Part shown: positions 24,836-33,691 of the stretch, piece after piece
How the letters are laid out: the number at the start of each line of letters is the position of its first letter
Numbering within the stretch: the first letter of the stretch is position 1
DNA from: JARDZU01 sp963730285
Lineage (GTDB): Bacteria > Actinomycetota > Acidimicrobiia > Spongiisociales > ZC4RG35
Length of the DNA: 63,300 bases
Direction of reading: 5' to 3'
NCBI GenBank assembly: GCA_963730285.1
Contig: CAVSQY010000004.1
Coordinates: forward strand, 1 to 63,300
Program-made: the position numbers and the translations under genes
Notes under the pieces: model-generated
What the model saw: only the letters and a program-made list of their open reading frames with translations
What the model was told of the DNA's origin: nothing
The model's database searches: none

Positions 24836-25713
24836 GTTACGCCTGGTTCACTCTCTTCTTCAATGTCGTGGTGATCCTCCTCGGCGCTCGGGTCCGATCG
24901 ACCGGCTCGGGTGCCGGATGTGGCCGATCCTGGCCCACGTGTCAGGGTCGGGTCATCCCTGAGCTGGAGGGGGCGACAGGAGTCGAGTATCTCCATCGCA
25001 CCGCCAGCGGGTTGGCTCTGGTGCTCGTCGTGGCCCTGGCGATCCTGGTCTGGCGGAATGTCGAGAGAGGTGCCCCGGCGCGGCTCGGCGCCGGGCTGGC
25101 GGTCGTCTCCATCGTGGGCGAGGCGCTGATCGGGGCCATGATCGTGTTGGCGGAATGGGTGGCCGAGGACGCTTCCATAGCCCGGGTGGTGGCGGTGCCC
25201 CTGCACCTGGTCAACACGTTGTTCCTCCTTGCCTCGCTCACCCTCACCGCTTTCTGGCTATCGGGGGGCCGTCGTCTGGCCCCCACGCGTCACCCTGCCG
25301 TTTGGAAATGGGTCGCGCTAGGCGGCTTGGCCATAATCCTCCTCGCTGCGACCGGCGCGATCACAGCACTCGCAGACACCCTGTTCCCAAAGGACGGAGA
25401 GTCTTTCCTCGTCCCTTCCCCGGCGCACTTCCTCACCGACTTGCGGGTGATTCATCCCATCCTGGCTGTTCTCGCCGCCTCGATCGGGTGGCTCGTCTCC
25501 GGTAGGGCTCGATCACCCCGCCCCAAGGCTGCACGTCTCCTTCCGGTCCTGGTGGGTCTGATGCTCCTCTCCGGCTCACTCAATATCGCTCTCGGTGTCC
25601 CGGTGTGGTTGCAGTTGGTCCACCTACTGCTGGCGGATCTCTTGTGGGTCACGTATGTGCTGGCATCGGCCGACGTCCTACAGCAGCCGATCGACGTCGA
25701 TCAGACCGTCTGA
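24820..25713 (+). CDS. ctaA: Heme A synthase (CtaA/COX15)
   Basis: A 297-residue membrane protein with eight hydrophobic helices that converts heme O to heme A for aa3-type cytochrome oxidase. The heme-ligand and family histidines occur in YLHRTASGLALVL, VVAVPLHLVNTLFLL, DLRVIHPILAVL and LVHLLLADLLW. The first external loop has two cysteines (GAGCGRSWPTCQGR), as in the Bacillus/actinobacterial type. The GTG at 24820 is chosen because the first helix follows directly. It implies an aerobic respiratory chain. Its 3' end overlaps the convergent soxR by 13 bp. Confidence 0.92.
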   Translation: MRRLTGYAWFTLFFNVVVILLGARVRSTGSGAGCGRSWPTCQGRVIPELEGATGVEYLHRTASGLALVLVVALAILVWRNVERGAPARLGAGLAVVSIVGEALIGAMIVLAEWVAEDASIARVVAVPLHLVNTLFLLASLTLTAFWLSGGRRLAPTRHPAVWKWVALGGLAIILLAATGAITALADTLFPKDGESFLVPSPAHFLTDLRVIHPILAVLAASIGWLVSGRARSPRPKAARLLPVLVGLMLLSGSLNIALGVPVWLQLVHLLLADLLWVTYVLASADVLQQPIDVDQTV

Positions 25714-26156
25714 CCGACTCGTTCGTCACCGAGCAGGAATCTGGGCCCTGAGCCGTGGGCAGCGGCGGCGTCCGACGGGTTGAAGATGGCACAGGACTTG
25801 AGGGACAAACAACCGCACCCGATGCAATCGGTCAGCTCGTCGCGCAGTGCCTCCAATTCGGCGATTTGCCGATCGAGATGCTCCCGCCATGAGCGGGAGA
25901 GACGTTCCCAGTCTTTCCTGGTCGGAGTGCGATCGTGGGGGAGCGTTTCCAATGCCGCCGACACCTCCCCGAGTGACAGGCCCACCTCTTGGGCGGCCCT
26001 GATGAGGGAGACCCGCCGCAACGTCGCCCTCGGGTAGCGGCGTTGGTTGCCGCTGGTCCGCTCCGCAGTGATCAGGCCCTTGCTCTCATAAAAGCGGAGG
26101 GCTGAGGTGGCGACGCCGGCTCGACTCGCCAACTCGCCGATGGTGAGCATTTCCAT
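25701..26156 (-). CDS. soxR: Redox-sensing MerR-family regulator SoxR
   Basis: A 151-residue regulator. The N-terminal MerR winged helix reads LTIGELASRAGVATSALRFYESKGLI. A dimerisation helix leads to the [2Fe-2S] cluster motif CIGCGCLSLKSC, matching the C-x2-C-x-C-x5-C pattern of SoxR. In actinobacteria SoxR responds to redox-active compounds and typically controls a handful of oxidoreductases and transporters. The next genes on its strand are a thioredoxin-fold DUF255 protein, but divergently placed, so the targets are not obvious. Confidence 0.93.
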   Translation of the reverse strand: MEMLTIGELASRAGVATSALRFYESKGLITAERTSGNQRRYPRATLRRVSLIRAAQEVGLSLGEVSAALETLPHDRTPTRKDWERLSRSWREHLDRQIAELEALRDELTDCIGCGCLSLKSCAIFNPSDAAAAHGSGPRFLLGDERVGQTV

Positions 26157-26208
26157 GGCAGAGACACTACGGTGGCCGACCTGCTACTTCAATCAAACTT
26201 GAAGTTTG

Positions 26209-28179
26209 TCAAACGGCCAGCTGGGCTGCCAATTGCTCTGCGCTGGTTGCGGGCAGATCACACACCTGGCCCTGGCACAAGTAGGCCAGCGTTTCACCCG
26301 GCTTTCCCCTTCCGGCCAACAGTGAGATTTCCTCGGTGGGATGGGAAGAGGGCACCATGAACACGTTGGGTCGGAATCGACTCCAATACACCTTTGCCAT
26401 CTCGTCCCACTGGGGGCCGATGACGGCCAACTCGTGCAGGGTGTGGTGCTGATGGAGGACGGAGAGGTGGTGCGCGACCATCGATGGGTAGCGCTGCATC
26501 AGAATCGCAGCCGACCTGAGTGTTGAGCGTGAGTGGTCGAGCCATTTGCTGTCGCCCGTGTGGGCGAACATGGCGAGCAGAGCCTCGGCGGCCAGGGCGT
26601 TGCCCGATGGCAGTGGGTTGTCGGTCTGGCTCTTCGGGCGCTTTATCAGCTCCACGGCGTCCGTGGTGTCGAAGAACCCTCCGGCTGGATCCATGAACAG
26701 GCGTTCGAGCTCTTCGACCAGTCGGAACGACTCATCCAGCCATCGTCGGTTTGCGGTGGCCGCGTGGAGGGAGAACAACCCGAGCGCCATGGCTGCATAG
26801 TCCTCGAGGAACCCGTCTCCCGAGTTGACGCCGTCCCTCCACGATCTCTGCAGGATCCCGTCCTCAGTCATCTCCTCGGTGACGAAGCCGGCGACCATCT
26901 CGGCCGCATCGATATAGCGAGACTCACCAAGGGCGGCGCCCGTCTCTACGAGCGCTCTCACGGCCAGCCCGTTCCACGACGCGATCACCTTGTCGTCCCT
27001 GCCGGGGCTGACCCGACCGGATCGGTGCTCCAGGAGCCGGCGTCTGATTGATTCGATCCGGTCATCCCAGGCACGCCCGGTGGGCCGGTGCAGGATGTTC
27101 GCCCCCTCGAAGTTCCCGATCTCGGTAACCCCGAAGAACTCGGCTGCACTCTCTCCGTCGCTCTCGCCGAGGATTTGATCGAGCTCGGAACGCTGCCAGA
27201 CATAGAACTTGCCCTCAATGCCTTCGGAGTCAGCATCTTCTGCCGAACACAGGCCGCCACCAGGTGAGCGAAGATCGTCGAGCATGTAATCGAGAGTGCT
27301 CCGCGCCACCTCCAGGAACCGGGTCTCTTGGAGCTCCACGCCAGCCCAGAGGTAGATGCGGGCGAGTTGGGCGTTGTCGTACAACATCTTCTCGAAGTGC
27401 GGGACCAGCCAGCGATCGTCCACCGAATAGCGAGCGAACCCGCCTCCGAGATGATCATGGATGCCACCATTGGCCATGGCGAGCAGTGTCAACCCGAGCA
27501 TCTCATCGGACCTATCTGCCCAAGGTTCACCCCGCGTCCTCAGAAGCAGCTCCAGCTCGGGTTCCCGGGGGAACTTGGGAGCAGTGCCGAATCCGCCGTA
27601 GGTCGGATCGAACGCATCGACCGTCTGCTGGTGGGCAGCCGCTACTACCTCGACGCCGGGTAGGTCATCGGAGATTGGGATGGAGCCGCTGATGGCCCGC
27701 GTCAGTCGCTCCGATTGGCCGAGCACCTCCGCACGGCTGTTTTGCCACGCTTCGGAGACCGCATTGAGGACCGCGGTGAACGACGGCATGCCCCGGCCCT
27801 CGTCACGCGGGAAATAGGTGCCGGCGTAAAAGGGAGCGCCCGTGGGCGTGAGCCATACCGTCATCGGCCAGCCGCCCCGGCCGGTCAGCGCCTGAACCGC
27901 CTCCATGTAGATGGAGTCGACGTCGGGCCTTTCCTCACGGTCCACTTTCACATTCACGTAGAGCCGATTCATCAAGGCCGCTGTGTCCGGGTCTTCGAAA
28001 GACTCGTGGGCCATCACGTGACACCAATGACAGGCGGCATAGCCGACGCTGAGCAGGACAGGCACGTCACGCTCGGTTGCCAGGGCAAAGGCCTCGTCGC
28101 CCCACTGGTGCCAGTCGACCGGGTTGTCCTTGTGCTGGAGCAGGTATGGGGAGGTGGCGTCGGCCAATTGATTCGGCAT
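26209..28179 (-). CDS. Thioredoxin-domain DUF255 protein (YyaL/SPATA20 family)
   Basis: A 656-residue protein. The N-terminal thioredoxin-like domain starts MPNQLADATSPYLLQHKDNPVDW and contains the family motif CHWCHVMAHESFED, then GGWPMTVWLTPTGAPFYAGTYFP. The remainder is an (alpha/alpha)6 barrel-like region similar to N-acylglucosamine 2-epimerases. The biochemical function of the family is not established; redox or sugar-related roles have been proposed. The ATG at 28179 matches the conserved N-terminus, and the longer frame to 28332 was rejected. Confidence 0.9.
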   Translation of the reverse strand: MPNQLADATSPYLLQHKDNPVDWHQWGDEAFALATERDVPVLLSVGYAACHWCHVMAHESFEDPDTAALMNRLYVNVKVDREERPDVDSIYMEAVQALTGRGGWPMTVWLTPTGAPFYAGTYFPRDEGRGMPSFTAVLNAVSEAWQNSRAEVLGQSERLTRAISGSIPISDDLPGVEVVAAAHQQTVDAFDPTYGGFGTAPKFPREPELELLLRTRGEPWADRSDEMLGLTLLAMANGGIHDHLGGGFARYSVDDRWLVPHFEKMLYDNAQLARIYLWAGVELQETRFLEVARSTLDYMLDDLRSPGGGLCSAEDADSEGIEGKFYVWQRSELDQILGESDGESAAEFFGVTEIGNFEGANILHRPTGRAWDDRIESIRRRLLEHRSGRVSPGRDDKVIASWNGLAVRALVETGAALGESRYIDAAEMVAGFVTEEMTEDGILQRSWRDGVNSGDGFLEDYAAMALGLFSLHAATANRRWLDESFRLVEELERLFMDPAGGFFDTTDAVELIKRPKSQTDNPLPSGNALAAEALLAMFAHTGDSKWLDHSRSTLRSAAILMQRYPSMVAHHLSVLHQHHTLHELAVIGPQWDEMAKVYWSRFRPNVFMVPSSHPTEEISLLAGRGKPGETLAYLCQGQVCDLPATSAEQLAAQLAV

Positions 28180-28233
28180 CGATGCCGACGCTAATAAGCC
28201 CCCCGCCAGTACCAGGGCGGCTATTTTGCGGGG

Positions 28234-28668
28234 ATGGTCGTCGCTCTGAAGATCTTCCACGTGTTGGTGGCGGCGGCCTGGTTCGGTCACAAGCTGCTCA
28301 TCCCCCGCGATATCCGCGACTCGATACATCACCTCGAGCAGGGAATTGATCTGTTCGTTGCCCGGATCAAGAGGGCCGAGCGCTTGGGCCAGGTCTCGGG
28401 TCTCCTAACCGTGGCTAGCGGTCTTGGCCTGATCTACCTGGTCTGGGGGTTCGCCGACGTACCGGTGAGGATCTACATCGGTCTCGGTGCCGCAGTCCTG
28501 ATGTTCATCTCAGGAGCGACTGTGGCCAGGCCGGCCTGGAATCGGATCCGCTCCGGTCTGGATGCCGGAGACCCCACCATGGCGGCCGCGGCCGAGCCCC
28601 AGCTGCGTCGCGCGTTCATGCTCGAGAACCTCCTCTGGGTGCTTGCGCTCGCAGCGATGGTTGCCTGA
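28234..28668 (+). CDS. Four-helix membrane protein of unknown function
   Basis: A 144-residue protein with about four hydrophobic segments (VVALKIFHVLVAAAWFGHKL, SGLLTVASGLGLIYLVWGF, IYIGLGAAVLMFISGATVA, NLLWVLALAAMVA). The first helix carries His and Trp residues reminiscent of CopD/DUF2269-type integral membrane proteins, but the match is loose. It precedes the peroxiredoxin-like gene by 28 bp and may be cotranscribed with it. Function not assigned. Confidence 0.75.
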   Translation: MVVALKIFHVLVAAAWFGHKLLIPRDIRDSIHHLEQGIDLFVARIKRAERLGQVSGLLTVASGLGLIYLVWGFADVPVRIYIGLGAAVLMFISGATVARPAWNRIRSGLDAGDPTMAAAAEPQLRRAFMLENLLWVLALAAMVA

Positions 28669-28696
28669 TGGGGGTTAGGCTCGGATTGGAGGTGTC

Positions 28697-29350
28697 ATGA
28701 CCGAAAGGGACATACAGGCCCTATATCTCTCGGCAGAGCAGCGCTGGATGCAACACTGGCTCACCGGTCCCACCATCGAGGGGAGCCCGTTGCGTCGCGG
28801 TGATCCTGGACCGGATGTCGTTGTGTTGGACTTGGATGGGTCCGAGGTCTCCCTTGGCTCTACCTGGGACGGCGCTCCGGCCCTGGTCCTGTTGTGGAGG
28901 CATCTCGGTTGTGGTTGCGGACAGGAGCGAGCTCGCCGCCTCAAGGAAGAGATAGACGAATACCAGCGGGCGGGGATCAACGTCGTGATAGTGGCTCCAG
29001 GCGAGCCGGAGCGAGTGGCTGCCTACTCGGAGAAGTACGACGTCCCGGCGCGGATGCTGGCCGATACCGGGTACCACGCTCATCGAGCATTTGGCCTCGG
29101 TCATTGGTCCGTCGAGCAAACCCTCTATGACGCGCCGGAGGAGTACTGCTCACTCAGTGAGGAATCCGGTACCGAGTTCCAGGAGGAGCGACGCTCAGAG
29201 GGTCGGCCGCTGGTCGATGACCCCTGGATGCAATCGGGCGAGTTCTTATTGGATCCGAATGGAACGATTCGTGTTGCCTATGCCTACAACTATTGCGAGG
29301 ACTACCCCGACCCGAGGATCTTCCTCACCGCCGCTCGTCTCGTGAGCTGA
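28697..29350 (+). CDS. Peroxiredoxin-like (AhpC/TSA, PRXL2-type) thioredoxin-fold protein
   Basis: A 217-residue protein. After about 50 residues a thioredoxin fold begins (PGPDVVVLDLDGSEVSL), with the active-site region LLWRHLGCGCGQERARRL. This corresponds to the HxGCxxCR motif of PRXL2-like antioxidant proteins, but with the cysteines as CGC rather than CxxC. INVVIVAPGEPERVAAY follows as in the family. A C-terminal extension ends in SGEFLLDPNGTIRVAY. The redox partner is unknown. The ATG follows GGAGGTGTC. Confidence 0.78.
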   Translation: MTERDIQALYLSAEQRWMQHWLTGPTIEGSPLRRGDPGPDVVVLDLDGSEVSLGSTWDGAPALVLLWRHLGCGCGQERARRLKEEIDEYQRAGINVVIVAPGEPERVAAYSEKYDVPARMLADTGYHAHRAFGLGHWSVEQTLYDAPEEYCSLSEESGTEFQEERRSEGRPLVDDPWMQSGEFLLDPNGTIRVAYAYNYCEDYPDPRIFLTAARLVS

Positions 29351-29782
29351 GTCACCAGGACGGCCAGATACCAAACCGACCGGGAAAGTCATTCGACTTT
29401 CTCTCCGTTGCCTCAGGGACATCGAATGTGGGTGACGGGCTCTTTGGTGCCGCATTCCCCCTTCTGGCAGCCACGCTGACCCGGGATGCCCGGAGCGGCA
29501 ATAGGCCGCCGGGGATAGGTGCCCGACCCGGTGGGTTCCCGGCCCGGGAACAAATCACCTGGTCGTTCGGTTGTATTTTGCGAGGTGCTACCGGATGAAA
29601 ACTTCCTGGTATGCCACTTCGATACGGCGAGTAGAGTGACTGATGGGAACCGCCACGGGCACCGACATCGTCGAATACTGTGGAAAAGAGGGGGGTTCAC
29701 AAACCACCGCTCTTCTGTCATAGTTGGACGTTCGGGGATTTTGCATCCCCAGCCCAACGGGCCCCAGGAGGACTTGATCTAG
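29351..29782. other. Intergenic region upstream of the sigma factor gene
   Basis: This stretch of 432 bp has no convincing gene; short frames here lack ribosome-binding sites and family features. Near the right end an imperfect hairpin (GTTGG ... GGGGA, loop, TCCCC ... CCAAC, about 29723-29758) lies just upstream of the sigma-factor ribosome-binding site (AGGAGG, 29767-29772). The length suggests a regulated promoter region for the sigma gene, but no clear -10/-35 pair was found. Confidence 0.5.
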
Positions 29783-30769
29783 ATGGCTGCTGCTGAAACG
29801 CGTACCGACAAAACCGAAAAGCCCCGCATCCGGCTTCACTCCAAGCTGACGGACGAACGAGGGCGTCTCACCACCGACCTGGTCTCTCAGTATCTGACCG
29901 CGATCGGCGAGTATGACCTGCTCACCGCCGAGCAGGAGGTCGAACTCGCCCAGAAGATCGAAGGTGGAGAGGACGCTGCCGAGAAGCTCGAGAAGGGCGA
30001 ATATTCGGGTAAGCGCGAGGAAATGGAGTTACGCCGCCTTGCTCGCCGCGGCGCTCAGGCCAAGGATGACTTCCTGACCGCCAACCTCCGTCTGGTTGTG
30101 GCGAATGCCCGCCGCTATGCCAACACCTCTGGGATCGACTTCCTCGATCTGATCCAGGAGGGCAACCTCGGGCTGATCCGCGCCGTCGAGAAGTTCGACT
30201 GGAGAAAGGGCTTCAAGTTCTCCACATATGCGACGTGGTGGATCCGCCAGGCCATCACCAGGGCAATCGCCGACAAGTCCCGGACGGTCCGCATCCCTGT
30301 CCACCTCCATGACACCCTGGCCGCCGTGCGGGCGGCGCAAGCTTCGCTGAAGGCGGAGTTGGGTCGTGATCCCCGTCCCGAGGAGATTGCCGAGGAGGCT
30401 GGAGTCACTCCCGACAAGGTAGAGCTGGCGCTGAGCGTGGCCGACACTGTGTCGCTGGAGCAGCCCATCGGCGAGGACGGAGCACAACTCGGCGACTTCA
30501 TCGAAGACGAGGACGCCGCCGACCCCGTGCAGATGACCGAGGAGATGGACGTGGCCAACTCGCTGCGTGTCTCCATCGAGCGGCTACCCGAGCGGGAAGG
30601 TCGCATTCTGGCTCTTCGCTATGGGTTCTACGACGGTGTGCCTCGCACGCTCGAGGAGATCGGTGACGAGTTCAACCTGACTCGTGAGCGCATTCGCCAG
30701 CTCGAGAAGCTTGCTCTTTGCCGGCTCCGTCACCCATCTTTCGGGATTCGCGAGGCCGACCTGGTCTGA
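29783..30769 (+). CDS. RNA polymerase sigma factor, sigma-70 group 1/2
   Basis: A 328-residue RpoD-family sigma factor. Region 1.2 (LVSQYLTAIGEYDLLTAEQEVELA) is followed by region 2 with NLRLVVANARRYAN, DLIQEGNLGLIRAVEKFD and the DNA-melting motif FSTYATWWIRQAI. Region 3 and the region 4 helix-turn-helix (RTLEEIGDEFNLTRERIRQLE) complete it. It lacks the long N-terminal extension of the usual actinobacterial primary sigma, so it may be a SigB/HrdA-like group 2 factor or a short primary factor. The ATG follows AGGAGG by 10 nt. Confidence 0.92.
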   Translation: MAAAETRTDKTEKPRIRLHSKLTDERGRLTTDLVSQYLTAIGEYDLLTAEQEVELAQKIEGGEDAAEKLEKGEYSGKREEMELRRLARRGAQAKDDFLTANLRLVVANARRYANTSGIDFLDLIQEGNLGLIRAVEKFDWRKGFKFSTYATWWIRQAITRAIADKSRTVRIPVHLHDTLAAVRAAQASLKAELGRDPRPEEIAEEAGVTPDKVELALSVADTVSLEQPIGEDGAQLGDFIEDEDAADPVQMTEEMDVANSLRVSIERLPEREGRILALRYGFYDGVPRTLEEIGDEFNLTRERIRQLEKLALCRLRHPSFGIREADLV

Positions 30770-30788
30770 AGTCCGTAGTCTCCCTGAG

Positions 30789-31163
30789 ATGAAGTTGGGC
30801 GACTTGCTCGAGGGTGCTCCGCACGTGTGCGGGCCCGACACCACGATCCTGAATGCGGCGGTCGCCATGGAGGGTGCCGATCTTGGGTCACTGGCCGTCG
30901 TCGAGGGGATGGTCCTCGTTGGCGTGGTCACCGAACGCGACATCAGACGCGCCGTCGCCACCGCCGTCGATCCCCAGACGGCTGTCTCCGAGATCATGAG
31001 TGGGGAGCCGGACACTTTCGACCCGGACCTGGACGTTTGGGACGCCGCTGCCTGGATCAGCGAGTCGGGATATCGCCACCTGCCGGTGGTGGACGACGAC
31101 GGGGCACTTCTCGGTGTGGTCTCGGTGAGGGGCTTGCTCAAGGCGCTGGTCGATACCGTCTGA
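30789..31163 (+). CDS. CBS-domain pair protein
   Basis: A 124-residue protein made of two CBS motifs (about residues 5-55 and 70-122): TILNAAVAMEGADLGSLAVVEG, VGVVTERDIRRAV, then DVWDAAAWISESGYRHLPVVDD and GVVSVRGLLKAL. Stand-alone Bateman modules bind adenosine nucleotides and act as energy or ligand sensors. It starts 19 bp after the sigma factor stop, so it is probably in the same transcript. The in-frame extension into the sigma gene was rejected. The partner is unknown. Confidence 0.88.
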   Translation: MKLGDLLEGAPHVCGPDTTILNAAVAMEGADLGSLAVVEGMVLVGVVTERDIRRAVATAVDPQTAVSEIMSGEPDTFDPDLDVWDAAAWISESGYRHLPVVDDDGALLGVVSVRGLLKALVDTV

Positions 31164-31169
31164 CCAGCG

Positions 31170-33554
31170 TCATGCCACCGGTCGTCCGGAGACTGGTATC
31201 CAGACCAGCTTGAGCTCGGTCACCTCGACGTCGTTCCTTTCGAGGGGGATCTCCATCTCTTCGATGGTTTCTGCCATGTGGGCGTGCTGGTCGCTGAGGG
31301 CCGCCATCTCCTGCGCCATATCGTCCTCCAGCTGACGCAGGTCGGCCTGGTCGTCTGTAAGGGCTTCCTTGGCGAGCTCGGCTCGGTCGGCAGCCTTTTG
31401 ACTCGCCACTCGGCGCTTGGCGGCCTGGCCCAACGCGGTCGAGCTCTTCTTTCCCCCGAGGAACGCGCCGAGAAGGTCGCCGGCTCCCTCCAACAGCTCG
31501 CTCTGCGTGCGTGAGCTTGCCGCTGCCTCGAGCTCCCGCACCCTTGTCTCCGCCTTGGAGATGGCCTGCTGCGCCCGATCGATCCTCACCTGATATTTGC
31601 CTTTCAGCTTGGCCATGGCCCCGTCGGCACTTTCCTCCGCGGCACGTTCACAACGTCGGGCGAATGCCTCGCGGCTCTCGTCGATCCTGGAGTAGAGCTT
31701 CAGCTCCGGGTTCCGAAAGACGACCACCTTCCTGCGGTCCACCAGCCAGTCCCTCACGTCGCCGGCGAGTGCTGTCCAGAATGTCATTGTCTGAATCGGG
31801 ATATCGGTGACCTGAAACGGCTTTCCTTCGGGCGCCGTAGGGGTGAAGTCGCGGGTGTCGTGGTCTATGGCCCTGATGGCGTCCCCGTCGAGGTGGGCTG
31901 CGAGAGGAAAGATGATCGCTTCGAAGGTCTCACGGTGCTCGATATCGGCTGACGTGTCGTCGTAGAGAAGGTCAACGGTCGCGGCGGCCGCAGGCACTAG
32001 TCGATCACCATCGGAATCGGCGCCCAACTGCCCCTTCCATGGCGCGGACGGGCTCATGAACGTAACGAGAGTCGAATCTGACACGTTTGGCATCACTGGG
32101 ACGGTGTCTTGGCCCCCCTCATCGACTGAGGGACCGGGTGGGGGCTCTTCGGCGGCAGGCGGCGGGGGCGGCATCACGCTTCGTTTGCCCTCCATCAGTG
32201 ACGCGACCTGCTCCCTGGTCAGCGGACCGGCCAGGTAAGACATGGCCCAGCGCGTGTCGAATACGGTCGGCGCTGGTTCACGTGTCGAGTGCAGGACGAA
32301 TCGTCGCTTGGGCAAGTCCGAGATCAGCCGATCGAGTATCCCGATGTCCACGGTGCCCCCGACATCGGCGAGGCCCTCGAGGATGCGTTTCTTGTCATTC
32401 TCGGTCTGGAGGCGGCCGATCATCCAGGTCCCGGCGTTCGACATCGCCTTGTAGTCGAGATCCACCGGGTTTTGGGTGGAGAGGATCATCCCCACGCCGT
32501 GAGCACGCGCCTGTTTGAGGATGGTGAGGATGGGCTTTTTGGAGGGTGGATCGGCGGTCGGAGGGACAAAGCCAAAAACCTCGTCCATGTAGACCAGGGC
32601 TCGAAGGTCAGACGTGCCCGATTGGCCTCGCATCCAGGTGACGAGCTTGGAGAGAAGCAAGGTGACCATGAACTGGCGCTCGGAATCGGAGAGATGGGCT
32701 AGATAGACGATGGCGGCCTTTGTCTTCTCGCCACCGACGATTAGAGCCTCGATGTCGAGGGGCTCGCCCTCCATCCAGCCGGCAAATGAAGGTGAGGCGA
32801 GGAGGCCGTTCAACTTCAGGGCCAGCTGCATTCGATCTTTCTCCGGAAAGAACGCGTCGACGTCGAAGACACCCAACTTCCGGAATGGAGGGTGCGGTAT
32901 TTGAACGACGAGAGTTGCGAGGTCGAGGTCCTTTCCGTCCCGCCAGCGGGATTCGATGATGTTGGCGAGGAGGATGTGCTCGGGCCCTGACACTGGATCG
33001 GAGTCGATCCCAGCCATCACCAGCAAGGACGAGACCAGGCCCTCGATCTCGTCTCGCATAACCTCGGCCTCGGAGCCCCAGTCGAGACTCGGCGCCCTCA
33101 TGGATCCGAGGACGTCCATTCCCAGCCCAGCAGTGGATCCGGGGGTGTAGATCGTCATGTCGGCTGTGGCTTGCAGTCGGCGCAGCCGGTCGGGACCGAT
33201 ACCGGCCTGGGATAGTCCCTTTTCCCACATGCGCGCCGTTTCACCTGCAAGCGCCTCCGGTGTCTGGCCCGCCTTCTCCGCTGCTGTCTCGTCGATCCAG
33301 GGAAGGAAGTCGGTGGTCCGGAAATCGGGAAAGCCGAGGAGGAGGTTTCCCATGTCGCCCTTGGGGTCGATGATCAGGCATGGCGTGCCATTCAGCAGCG
33401 CCTCTTCGAGGATCCCGATTCCCAGACCGGTCTTTCCGGAGCCGGTCATCCCCACGATCACGCCATGTGTGGTGAAGTCGGAGCCGTCGATCAGGATTTG
33501 TTCCCGGCTTTCGGGGTCGAGACCGATGAAGAATTGGCCTTTCTCGATCTCCAT
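31170..33554 (-). CDS. HerA/FtsK-like ATPase with C-terminal coiled coil
   Basis: A 794-residue protein. Near the N-terminus HGVIVGMTGSGKTGLGIG is a Walker A motif, followed by CLIIDPKGDMGNLLLGFPD. Walker B is in LRALVYMDEVFGFVPP, with a HerA-like continuation (ILKQARAHGVGMILSTQNPVDLD). A proline-rich linker at about residue 490 leads to a domain of unknown type and a charged coiled coil from about 640. Relatives are DNA or protein translocases of unassigned role. The ATG at 33554 begins MEIEKGQFFIG; the extension to 33665 was rejected. Confidence 0.85.
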   Translation of the reverse strand: MEIEKGQFFIGLDPESREQILIDGSDFTTHGVIVGMTGSGKTGLGIGILEEALLNGTPCLIIDPKGDMGNLLLGFPDFRTTDFLPWIDETAAEKAGQTPEALAGETARMWEKGLSQAGIGPDRLRRLQATADMTIYTPGSTAGLGMDVLGSMRAPSLDWGSEAEVMRDEIEGLVSSLLVMAGIDSDPVSGPEHILLANIIESRWRDGKDLDLATLVVQIPHPPFRKLGVFDVDAFFPEKDRMQLALKLNGLLASPSFAGWMEGEPLDIEALIVGGEKTKAAIVYLAHLSDSERQFMVTLLLSKLVTWMRGQSGTSDLRALVYMDEVFGFVPPTADPPSKKPILTILKQARAHGVGMILSTQNPVDLDYKAMSNAGTWMIGRLQTENDKKRILEGLADVGGTVDIGILDRLISDLPKRRFVLHSTREPAPTVFDTRWAMSYLAGPLTREQVASLMEGKRSVMPPPPPAAEEPPPGPSVDEGGQDTVPVMPNVSDSTLVTFMSPSAPWKGQLGADSDGDRLVPAAAATVDLLYDDTSADIEHRETFEAIIFPLAAHLDGDAIRAIDHDTRDFTPTAPEGKPFQVTDIPIQTMTFWTALAGDVRDWLVDRRKVVVFRNPELKLYSRIDESREAFARRCERAAEESADGAMAKLKGKYQVRIDRAQQAISKAETRVRELEAAASSRTQSELLEGAGDLLGAFLGGKKSSTALGQAAKRRVASQKAADRAELAKEALTDDQADLRQLEDDMAQEMAALSDQHAHMAETIEEMEIPLERNDVEVTELKLVWIPVSGRPVA

Positions 33555-33691
33555 GGCCCCGCAATATATGCGGTCGGCCCTTCGGCTCTTAATTCGGCCT
33601 CTTTCCACCTGGGATCTGCTTACCCTTGTGCCTCGCTGCCGGTCTTCGGACTTGACTTGAACCAAGCTTGAAGTTCTAGCGTCGTGCGCTC

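Noticed and set aside
29293..29598. 102-codon frame between the peroxiredoxin-like gene and the sigma factor
   Set aside because: Overlaps the end of a solid gene, has no ribosome-binding site and codes for a composition unlike the neighbours.
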